A stretch of DNA of 64,000 nt from Adiantum capillus-veneris (taxonomy: Eukaryota; Streptophyta; Polypodiopsida; Polypodiales; Pteridaceae), in assembly GCA_014529385.2 (NCBI GenBank), contig CM043963.1:93899912-93963911 (forward strand), written 5' to 3'. The position numbers and the translations under genes are program-made. This document shows, one piece after another, positions 11,001 through 19,379 of this stretch; within the stretch, counting starts at the first letter, position 1; the number at the start of each line of letters is the position of its first letter. Under the pieces are notes generated by a model that was not told the DNA's origin, did no database searches, and saw only the letters and a program-made list of their open reading frames with translations.

Positions 11001-12372
11001 TGCACAACAAAAAGGCATAGATTATGAAGAGACTTTTGCTCCCACTTGTCGTATGACTACTGTGCGTTTTCTATGTGCATTGGTAGCTCATTTTGGTTGG
11101 GATGTACATCAATCAGACATTGTTACTGCTTTCTTGAATGGTGACATATTTGACGAAGTTTATGTAATGCAGCCTCGCGGTTTTGTCATAAAAGGACGAG
11201 GACAAAGTGTGCAAATGTAACAAGGCTTTGTATGGGTTGAAGCAATCTCCTCGTGCTTGGTATGAGAAAGACGACACTCATTTGGTCAAACAAGGCTTTC
11301 GTAACAGTCCAACAGAAAGAACATTATATGTCAAGCGTGAGGGTGATGTACTTCTCATTGTGGTTCTTTATGTTGATGATTTGCTGATCACTAGACCAAA
11401 TGAGAGACATATTGTTGAATTTAAGGCTGATTTGAATGCTACTTTCAAGATGAAAGATTTGGGGCTGTTGCATCATTACTTGGGTATACAGTTTAAGCAG
11501 TGTGATGGTGGTATTGCCTTGTGTCAGAAAAGTTACATACAGACATTGCTATGTAAGTTTGGACTTGAGGATTGCAAACCTATTGCCACTCCCATGGAAA
11601 CAGGTTTGAAGTTGAGTTTACATGATGCTGACGATCCTGCTAATGTCACTCTTTATCAAACTGCTGTTGGATGCCTCATTTATGTATGCAACACAAGGCT
11701 GGATATTTAGTTTGCAGTCTCACAAGTCAGTAGATTTATGCATAGCCCAAGGTCTAAGCATTGGCAGGCTGTCAAGAGGATTTTTCGCTACCTTAGTGGA
11801 ACTTTATATCTTTGCTTGTTTTATCCCTTGTTTCGCTACCTTAGTGGAACTTTACATCTTTGCTTGTTTTATCCCAAGGGGGGACCATTGCCGCCAGACT
11901 TATATGCTTTTTCGGACTTAGATTGGGCTGGTTGTTTTGACACGAGAGTGTCCACAAGTGGTTTTTGTTTCATTCTTGGCAGTTCATGTATATCATGGTT
12001 GAGCAAGAAGCAACCTACTGCGGCCACTTCGAGTTGTGAGGCTGAGTACAGGGCAGTCTTCACAGCTACAGTTGAGTGTGTATGGCTCAGACGCCTTATG
12101 GCTGATTTGGGTGTTGGACAGGACACTGCCAACACTATCTATAATGACAGTCAGAGCACATTTCCAGTTGCGAGGAACCGAGTTTTTCATGCTCGCACAA
12201 AGCACATTGAGGTGCATTACCACCTTGTCAGGGAGAGGCTATCAACAGGAGAGATTAGCTTGGCTTATGTGCCAACCCACGACAGCCTTGCAGTCTTTTC
12301 ACAAAGGCATTGTCTCGTGAGAAGCTTGAAGCTTTCCGCAAAGCTTTGGGCTTATTCCCCTTTGTGGACTGA
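8041..12372 (+). pseudogene. copia gag-pol polyprotein with many stops and frameshifts
   Basis: The start is ATG 8041 (MADNNNTDVSKMF). Gag with a CCHC knuckle (CHYCKANDHLIKSC) is at about 8886-8930. The aspartic protease has an intact DSGATNHI motif near 9147. The integrase HHCC finger has HARFGH, but the second Cys of the CxxC pair reads as Phe (CEGF). The integrase core has HSDVCG, a frameshift at the G-run near 9950, then NGVSERKNR. The RT contains WVYKLKRKPDG, FAPTCRMTTVRF and YVDDLLI (about 11365). RNase H contains SDLDWAG and SSCEAEY, and the frame ends FPFVD at 12372. At least ten in-frame stops lie where Gln or Arg is expected, plus frameshifts near 8710, 9950, 11195 and 12285. It cannot encode a working polyprotein. 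Confidence 0.95.
11783..11878 (+). repeat. 48-bp in-frame tandem duplication in the copia RNase H region
   Basis: Two adjacent copies (11783-11830 and 11831-11878) encode RYLSGTLYLCLFYP and RYLSGTLHLCLFYP. The period is exactly 16 codons. Copia relatives carry this RYL-GT block once, so this is a local duplication in this copy or its lineage. Confidence 0.9.
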
Positions 12373-12447
12373 TCATGTCCTTAGGGCATGGCACTTTCCT
12401 TTACTCATGTGCCAGCTCTCGTTTACCGCATCACTCCAGGGGGGATT

Positions 12448-12674
12448 TGTTACCATATACATGTGGTAGTGATGTGTGTGAACACACTAGGACCGCCGGG
12501 GCATTTTTTCCCTCTTTAGGAGGTTTTTTCCCCCGTGCATTGTATATACGCCCATCACTCTAGGGCTATCTATCTTTCCATTGCACACTAAGTAACACAC
12601 ACTCTATTGTGTGCCTTGAGCTTCCTTCATCTTCTCCAAGCTCTGTGCGTTTCTCTGCAACCCTAATTCCAACA
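12448..12674 (+). repeat. 3' LTR of the copia element
   Basis: It matches the 5' LTR nearly throughout and ends CCAACA, followed by the target duplication TTGGT. Confidence 0.95.
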
Positions 12675-13172
12675 TTGGTATTGTTATTGCTAACTTAGAA
12701 AAATATCACTCTCTCTCGACTAACTAGAGAGATGGTCGAGTATCGGGAGCGACATACAAAATTGATACTTTGCGATAGTTCTTCGAAAACAACCACATCT
12801 CTTGCGAGCAATTTACGCGACGGTTGGATCACTACAAGCGGTAAGTTTAAACAAGTAATTTTGTATCAATTGTTTTGAGCTGTTGATAATTGTTTAATGT
12901 GGTTTGGGTTTATGTAGAGTCAAAGTGATCAAACATACGTGCCTCTGGACGACGACGAGATAGAAGAAGATTAGATAGAAAAATATTTTGTCCAATGTGG
13001 CACAATGTATATACATCTGTTTACTTTTTATTGTAACTTTTTTAAATAGTTGATCTTGTGTATTTTAAATTGTCAAGGTAAAGTAAATTCAATTTCAATT
13101 CTTTGGTATTTTTTATACTCTTCCAAAAAATTGATGTTTCATTGTTTTATGCAAGTCAAAAATAAAGATGTT

Positions 13173-13206
13173 CATTTGGGCCACCCAAAATTGGGTGGCT
13201 CAAATG
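13173..13206. repeat. Near-perfect 16-bp inverted repeat (hairpin)
   Basis: CATTTGGGCCACCCAA and its near-complement TTGGGTGGCTCAAATG are separated by only two A bases, with one mismatch. It lies in the 3' non-coding part of the CACTA block. It could be a subterminal secondary structure or the remains of a small palindromic insert. Confidence 0.8.
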
Positions 13207-13209
13207 AGC

Positions 13210-13437
13210 ACCTTATTTTTGAACTGGCGTGTAGCGACAATAAGCGCGGTAATAAATGCGTCTACTGGCGTGGTAATAGCAGCGGGTATATTGTCGCGAC
13301 TATTATTGCGTTTATTGCTGAGAAACCACTACCGCATCTATAGCCGTTGTTATTGCCGCTCCCACAAATTTTTCTCTCTCCTTTCTCCTTTTGTTTTCCG
13401 CGGCTATGGACGCGGTTATAGACAACTCCTCTTATAG
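13210..13437 (+). repeat. CACTA right subterminal region and terminus
   Basis: Short motifs of the type GCGGTAATA, GGCGTGGTAATAGC, TATAGCCG and TTATTGCCGC recur in both orientations between 13210 and 13345. A second set (CCGCGGCTATGG, CGCGGTTATAG) lies just inside the end. The terminus reads CTCTTATAGTG, the inverse of CACTATAAGAG. CACTA elements typically end CACTA...TAGTG with subterminal repeats of this density. Directly after TAGTG the sequence becomes homologous to the gypsy LTR at 21863 onward. No matching left terminus was found. Confidence 0.55.
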
Positions 13438-13841
13438 TGTTCTCACTGAAGTGTGTCAGAGAATAAGCCCTAGCCTCATATTTGAAGGCCCTTGGTCATT
13501 AAAAGCAATTTACATGAAAAACCTTCAAACTCAAAAGCATCTGGTCCAAAAGCAGATGCCCAAAAGCTGCCAGCGTGATTTAGGGAAAGTTGTACAACTG
13601 CCACGTCAGCAACACAAATCGTGAAAATCTGTACAGGTTGCCACATCAGCATGCCAACGCAAAATCCGTACAGACTGCACGTCATCATGCCATCACAAAA
13701 TCCGTACAATCTACCACGTAAGCAAGCGAGCATGAATTGCAAAAATTTGTTGCTTCTACTTCTTAGGGTTTTGGCCCCTTGGCCGGGATCTGAAGGTTGG
13801 CTCCGTTCTTCAATGGCTTGACACATCAGCAGTTTGTGACA
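13438..13841 (-). repeat. Truncated 3' LTR of element B
   Basis: It aligns with about 21863-22223 from TTCTCA-GAAG to the terminal TTTGTGACA. It has an extra ~35-bp segment (GCATCTGGTCCAAAAGCAGA) relative to the right LTR. Roughly the first 220 bp of the LTR are missing. Confidence 0.85.
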
Positions 13842-14332
13842 TCCCCCCTTCTTGAAAGAAAGTAATCGTTCTCGATTTTAGCATATTTGCAAAACAACTC
13901 GAGTTAGCTAAAAAATGTTGGAGGGTCATTCCGAGGGACAATTAGTTTGCTCTTTTTTTTGTTAAGAAGTTGGCTTCTCCTACCGGCTCTTTTGATCAAG
14001 GAGTTGGCTTCTCCTTTCGCCTAGATCGGAAATCTTGATATTCCAGCGTAGTAAAATTAGCCATCACACCCAGACTGCACTGATCTTCCACGGGTGCCTT
14101 GATGCATTAAAATTATATACCCAGAAAATCTCATCTAGTTAAGATTATTCAATAGTTGGCACATCACAATGCAACACAAATGCTCACATATGCATGTTAC
14201 ACGACACAACAAAGAGCGCCGCTGAGCACTCCCCCGAGACAAATGGTCAGTGGTATGAAGCTACTAAATGACTACCTCATTACTCACACCGCAAATAACC
14301 TAAAAAGGTTTGGGCCATGAACTCAAAGGACT

Positions 14333-14545
14333 ATACAACCAAACGCTCCCCAGACCGCAATTTGCGTTGCTTGGAGGTTCAAGCATACAACCAAACGCTC
14401 CTAGACATCGGCCTACGTCGTTCGGAGGTTTTCTAGCATACAACGGAACGCTCCCTAGACATCGGTCTACGTCATTCCGAGGTTTTCTAAGATACAACGA
14501 AACGCTCCCCAGACATCGGTTTGCGTCATTTCGAAGTTCAAACAA
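14333..14545. repeat. Tandem repeat, about 53-bp unit, four copies
   Basis: Units begin ATACAACCAAACGCTCC-like at 14333, 14385, 14438 and 14492. Spacing stays at 52-54 bp. It lies between the protease-like domain and the polypurine tract of element B, where several plant gypsy lineages carry tandem repeats. Confidence 0.9.
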
Positions 14546-14798
14546 TACCAAAACAATATTTATCACTTCTCTACTCGAGAGTAAAATCACCAATCAATGA
14601 AACCAGCATTAAAACCAGAGTCAAACAATTCAAATCGGCACCAAGACATGTTTAAAACAGATAGCATCCATTTCAAAAAAAATCCAAACAATACTTTCTC
14701 AAACAATGTTCAAAAGAATCTAACTATAAAACAACTAGAGAGTTTATTCAGACAGGGATGACTGACTTGTCCTTCTGTATCACGGTGATGGTTCGGTT

Positions 14799-15185
14799 TC
14801 AAGCCTGGAGAGTCGCATCATTGTTATCGTGCCAGGGCATGCCCAAGAGAACGTCGCAGTTGTCCAACTTCATAATGGGGAAATCAGCTTTTCCATGATA
14901 ATCTTGGATAGTCGTTGGAAGAGCACCAATGAGCGGTACCACTTTCTGAGTTTGCCCCGTGGCTAGCTCAGCTTCAATTTCTCCACCCTCTGCATCATAA
15001 TCAAAATGCATCTGGTTCAAGAATTCTGGATGGATGAAGTTCTCCATAGCTCTGGGGTCAAAGAATATCAAGGTTTTCAAGCCGTTAACGTCTCCATAAG
15101 CTCTACATAATTCATTAAAACTTTCGAGGTGTATATCATAAATATCGGGTACTAATCCAATAGCAGCTCTAGCACTCTGAGCCAA
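14799..15185 (-). pseudogene. Retropepsin-like protease domain of element B, active site lost
   Basis: The frame has the layout of a plant gypsy aspartic protease (RVP_2). A strand leads to an active-site loop followed by NFIHPEFLNQM, and the domain closes with DNCDVLLGMPWHDNND, the usual hydrophobic-LG-PW end. The catalytic loop, normally D-S-G-A-T-H-NFI, reads DPRAMENFI here, so the DSG triad is gone. It would follow gag (15231-15765) in the same direction. Catalysis is unlikely. Confidence 0.75.
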
Positions 15186-15230
15186 AGGTGGCCCCGGGGA
15201 TCTGTCTTGACGTGGGAGCAGAAGGTTGCT

Positions 15231-15765
15231 CTAAGGATATCGAGGCTCGCTCAGGACATGTATTGAACGTATGCCCTGTTTGGAAACATTCAAAGCATCG
15301 GCCTTCTTGTAACAAGGCGTCTCGTTGACGGTGTGTAAGACGAGGCCGTTTAGGCTGGTTTTCACGGGATTATCAAAAATTTGTTCGTTGTTGCCGGGAG
15401 TTCTGGTTAGTGGCCGGAGTTGCTTCCGTGGTAAACTCCAACTTTCCTTTATCATTTTTCCGTGGCATGGTCCATAAGCTCTTGCATGGTTGAAACTTGC
15501 TTGGATAAACAATATTCCTGCAATGGTGATGGTAATCCAATGGTGTAGCGCTTGCACTGGTCCTCCAAGGGAATGAACTTAAAGAAGGACATTGGAAGGT
15601 AGATGTCAAGAAACTTTGGTTATAGTCCTCCATGGTCTCTATGGCAAGCATTTTCAAGTTGCCCCATTCTGACCTAATCTGGACTTCAAACAAAGAAGTC
15701 ATGTAACTATGTGCAAAAACTGTCTTGAAAGCTTGCCAGGTCCTTGGACCACGCTATTGTGTCGC
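15231..15765 (-). pseudogene. Gag of element B, C-terminal half
   Basis: Reading leftward from the nested insertion are TWQAFKTVF, then SEWGNLKMLAIETMEDYNQS. This is the second half of a retrotransposon gag domain (W-x-FK-x-F ... L-x-TVEEY pattern). It continues the WWRSIAT end of the other half at 20855. Several frame changes occur before 15231. A loose Cys-rich stretch near 15290 may be the remains of a zinc knuckle. Confidence 0.8.
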
Positions 15766-17213
15766 TGAAACCGGCCCGTAGGGCGGTAGGCGTTGGTTTT
15801 CATCCGAGAGAACGTGCAAAGGAAACATGTGACGGGATTAACACTTAAGCACACACACGGCTCGGAAGCTAGAATGCTCCGAGCAGACGCCGACAACTTG
15901 TAGGCCCCAAAATTGGCGCCCCTTTCGGTATTTCTTTATTCTTTGAGAGGATAAATTACAAAGTAGAGTCCTGGGAATCCTTTACATGTATCCCTCTAGA
16001 TACTACCTGATTTGGCCAAATTTCGAGAGCATAACAGCCCCAAAACTTGCGCGAAACCAATTCCCCTACTAGAACTCACTTCCACTGGCGTATACCCTCT
16101 GATTCCAGCCCAAAAACAGTAAATTCAGCTCGTTGTATTTATTGGTTTTTGCCCTGTTTTCAGCCCCAAACATTCTCCTAGATGTCCTCTGCCAGTGGGG
16201 CACGATTCCCAAGGGTTCTCGCGTCTGTATGGCTGAAAAACAGACAATTTTTGGCGCATACACAACGCTGAATTTGGACCTGTACGGCGAGGTTATAACC
16301 CTCACCTGTGTCTGCTTTGGAGTAGCAGCTAGCTACCCATGTTCCTGCTCAAGGAGGCTCTTGCCTCAGTATAAAAGCATGAAACCACACAGCTGTACAT
16401 CAGTCAAATGAAGAGCCCTCTTGTGGGGCATCACATAACTGCACGTAGGGGAGAGAGAGAGAGCAGTGTGTAGCGTGCAGTGCATCACTCCTAGCACCAC
16501 ACTGTACATGAGAGGGAAAGAAAGCACTCAATAGCTCTTACCCTGTGACCAAAAACCAAATGAGGCCTCCTCCCATCTTAAAATTCAGCGCCCTTTTTTT
16601 GCATGAGGCAAGTGCATGAAAATTTGCCACTTGGCGCATTTACAAGCTTTTTCCCGTTTCAGGTTTGCCGCCTAAAACCTCCAGACTGGTTGCTCAGTTG
16701 AATTCGTGGTAGAGTTGTAAAATGTTCCCCTAGTCATACCGGAGGTAATGACGCGAACACATTTCACGGCCTAAAATAGCAGTTTCCAAAATTTTAGGAA
16801 TGATTCCGTTGGGCTCCCAATGGTCTTCTGACAATCTATTCTCATTGGGACTGCATCCAAAAGTGCAATGTGGCCCAACTATCGGATACTTTCAGTTGGT
16901 AGTCCCACCTTGACTTTATGCGTTTATTGAGTTCACTTCCTAGTATCCACCAACTTGCTAAGTGTGACAGGGGGATCTATATGATCTTGCTCTGAGCCTA
17001 GACATCCTCTTACTATAGGAATTCCAGTGCCGACCACTTCCCGTCTGTGGGTGAAACTACCATTCACATTGGCCATACAATGTCCAACCGTTTGCTACTT
17101 CAAAAAGAGGGTCTCAAAAATAAAACAAAACCCACTGGAAAGAAACCAACAACTAAAGTTAGCAGTTGCTACGTCCTCGTGACATAGTTAACAGCTGCCA
17201 CGTCCTCATGACA
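15766..17213 (-). repeat. 3' LTR of chromovirus C
   Basis: It is 1,448 bp, begins TGAAACCGGCCCG and ends CATGACA. It aligns along its full length with the right LTR, with scattered substitutions and one ~25-bp indel near the start. It contains a plus-strand TATAAAAG at 16370, antisense to the element. Confidence 0.95.
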
Positions 17214-17384
17214 TAACCCCCTCTTGAAATCGCAAACGTCCTTGATTCCATACCATAAATACACGCAACTGATGATCTTGTGCTATGAACACTCTTTTAT
17301 CATCGCATGTATCCGCAAGAAAGGTCGTAACACATAGATACAAATGACTTAATGAGACCTTCATACTTTTGTCATTTCCATCTA

Positions 17385-19285
17385 TTACACTGAATTCATA
17401 TGTACATTTGATGTGCTAGCTCTATCATTACCCCTCCTTTGCACACGTTGGGTTGGGACATAAGTAGGTTGTAACCCAAAGGCCTCAGGGTAAAGTTGCA
17501 ATACATTTGGTGACTCTGACAGTTCATGCTCTTGCATCCACTTTGCATCCATAGGCAGATAGTTCTTGAACTTCACCAAATAGCGTCTTGCAACTTGTCC
17601 TTTAACTTTTCTGTCCTTATGTGCCAAAATTTGCTCAAGTACCAGGATCTCATCAAGTTCTTCAACTTCTGGCTGATCCTCATCTGGCATATCTTCTGGC
17701 ACATCACCCACAAAGGGTCTTAGAAGACTCACGTGAAACGCATTATGAATCTTCTACGCATCAAGCAATTTCAGCCTGTAAGTCACATCGCTGATCTTGT
17801 CAAGCACTTGAAGAGGCCCATAGTAACGCATACTGAGCTTAGGAAACGGTCGTTCCTTGCCCTTCATCTTCTTTAACCTTGCCTTTTCGAACCTTAACAA
17901 TACCCAGTCACCAGGCGATAACAGCAATTCACGACGGTGACGATCAACAACCTTTTTCTATTTTGCCTGAGTGTTCTCCAAGGCAACTTTAATTTTCTTG
18001 TACAATAATCACGAAGCCCTTTAGGCAGCCCACAACAATACTTCTCTATCTGCTCTATCAATGGCACAAATCTGTAGGAGGTCACTGAGAATAATGCTTT
18101 ACAAAACCTCCTATTGTACTCTAGCAAACTCTTGCATGAAGCTGAAGTAAGTTGGTGCCAATCTGCCATGACGTTGGCTTCAAATTCATTTGACAGCCAA
18201 GAAGATGTAAACATTTGCTTGAAGTAAACCCAAGTGGCGGGTGCCTGTCCTTGCATTAACAATGTCGTCCACCAAGTAAGCGCATTGTCCTTTAAGAAAG
18301 TGGTAGCTTTCTTGACCTTCGAGGCCTCTGTAAAATTCCCTCCTGCATAAGCTGTATCAAACTACTGGAGGAAAGTGGGAGCCTACCACCTTCTTTGTAA
18401 GTTTTCGACTTCTCTAGTGCCCCCAAGTTGTCATATGGAATGGTCTGCAACATGGGTACTGTAGTAGGCATGATCGGCACATCTTGGCCATTCACATTTT
18501 GCGTCAGAGGTGCAATATTTGGCTGCTGTCAAGAAAAACCAGCCATGCCAAAATGACCCTGTGGCACCCCAAACTGGCCCTGGTTGCACTGAAAACCCTG
18601 CTGCATGCCGATACTACCATACATGGGGTTTGGCATCATGCCTTGCATACCCCCAAACACTGTTCCTGGCATGTACGGCTGACTTCCAGGCGCATAACCA
18701 ACCATACTTTGGAACACTGATCCACCCCCGAAATGCCCAGGATGTACCGTGGGTGGTGGAAAAATTGGGTGCATTGTCTGGTAACCAGTTCCCTGTTCAT
18801 TCAAGACAGCATGCTGGCTTTGAAAGGTGGCGGGCTGAACTGGCATAACCTATGGAATAGGCGTTCTAGCCACCTGTTCAAGCATGGGAGGAACCTGTTT
18901 TGGAGCCTCTGACTCCGCAACATGTGAGTGTTCCCTATCCTCCTGAGCCGCATGAAACACCTGGGCTTGAGCCTCAACAAGCTCGTATGCGGCGTAGGTT
19001 GCATATTTTGTTGTTGCACTGGTGGCGCTTGCAAGAACTCCATAAACCTTGGATTCTGCACCAGCTGCAAAAAGACATTCATCGCAGCAACTAGTTGAGT
19101 CTTGAACACATCATCCTCAAGTTGCCCAGTCATAAAGCCCTAGCTACTAGAGGGACATCCACATTAACAGGAGGTACACTCTGACGTGGCCGTGAGCTCT
19201 CGCCAATCTCAAAGACCATAGGGATTTCCTCTCTGTTCTTTGAAGAGGAACCCTCTTTCATAATGCCCTTCCCTTTGTTGGCCAT
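17385..19285 (-). pseudogene. Chromovirus C gag joined to integrase C-terminus plus chromodomain
   Basis: The probable start is ATG at 19285 (MANKGKGIMKEG). A Gly/Pro/Met-rich linker follows (HFGGGSVFQSM, MPGTVFGGMQGMM; 18840-18530). Next is the gag domain (WVYFKQMFTSSWLSNEFE, MADWHQL, SLLEYNRRF; 18262-18010). Near 17990-18010 the sequence jumps to an integrase C-terminal region (VVDRHRRELL, GDWVLLRFEKARLKK, RYYGPLQVLDKI, HNAFHVSLLRPF). It ends with a chromodomain at about 17640-17530 (EQILAHKDRKVKG, RRYLVKFKNY, WMQEHEL). Chromodomains direct integration toward particular chromatin. The joint is out of frame and there are stops (for example after LKLLDA), so this copy is not coding-competent. 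Confidence 0.88.
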
Positions 19286-19379
19286 AATGTAATCCCGCGT
19301 TCCTACACTCTGTCTTTACCCAAAACAACCGAGGGTCACTCTTTGAGGAAAAGTGATTGATGTCCCAGCAACGGAACCT

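Larger units (their letters stand above)
7531..12674 (+). mobile_element. Ty1/copia LTR retrotransposon, full length, inactivated
   Basis: The element is 5,144 bp with LTRs at 7531-7755 and 12448-12674 and perfect 5-bp target duplications TTGGT (7526-7530 and 12675-12679). The initiator-Met primer-binding site TGGTATCAGAGC is at 7758-7769. A purine-rich tract CCAGGGGGGATT precedes the 3' LTR. Domain order gag, PR, IN, RT, RNase H is that of Ty1/copia. It lies inside an intron of the TNPA-like gene, between the GTAAGA donor at 7469 and the acceptor ending at 12698. The two LTRs differ at only about seven positions plus small indels, so insertion was fairly recent even though the coding region carries many stops. 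Confidence 0.97.
6237..12974 (+). pseudogene. TNPA/Transposase_24-like CACTA gene with a copia element in an intron
   Basis: Proposed exons are 6237-6359 (MSDERLIGG start, donor GTGAGA), 6446-7468, 12699-12840 and 12918-12974 (ends DDDEIEED). The second exon is preceded by a TTATTTGCAG acceptor and ends at GTAAGA. The third follows CTAACTTAG and ends at GTAAGT, and the fourth follows TTTATGTAG. The most diagnostic part is 7142-7468 (WLEGYIKTFLKNKQS, then KWAIQEKRDQAATGSSYKQQ, then TRQTPMHCGSGGK). It resembles the plant Ptta/En/Spm (Transposase_24) domain, in which an EKR...KQ...H-GGSKS pattern is typical. Upstream is a low-complexity Ser/Arg/Gly region. The frame is not continuous over all joins: there are stops between 7054 and 7142, and the phase of the last intron is uncertain. 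The gene is probably dead. Confidence 0.5.
1634..13437. mobile_element. CACTA (En/Spm) transposon block with captured gene piece, interrupted by a copia element
   Basis: Two parts of a CACTA system lie head to head: a TNP2-type transposase on the minus strand (1763-3929) and a TNPA/Transposase_24-like gene on the plus strand (6237-12974). Between them are a GA-rich tract and an HSPA12-like host fragment. The right terminus is proposed at TAGTG (13433-13437). Its inverse complement begins CACTATAAGAGG, and it is preceded by 230 bp of GC-rich subterminal motifs. Beyond it the sequence is a truncated gypsy LTR, so this end was probably inserted into that LTR. The left terminus is missing; the TNP2 gene is cut off near 1640-1763. 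Treating the two genes as one element is an inference. Confidence 0.5.

Noticed and set aside
8041..12372. U-to-C RNA editing restoring the copia stop codons
   Set aside because: All stops are of the editable type, but this kind of editing is known from plant organelles, whereas this is nuclear transposon sequence. C-to-T deamination is simpler.
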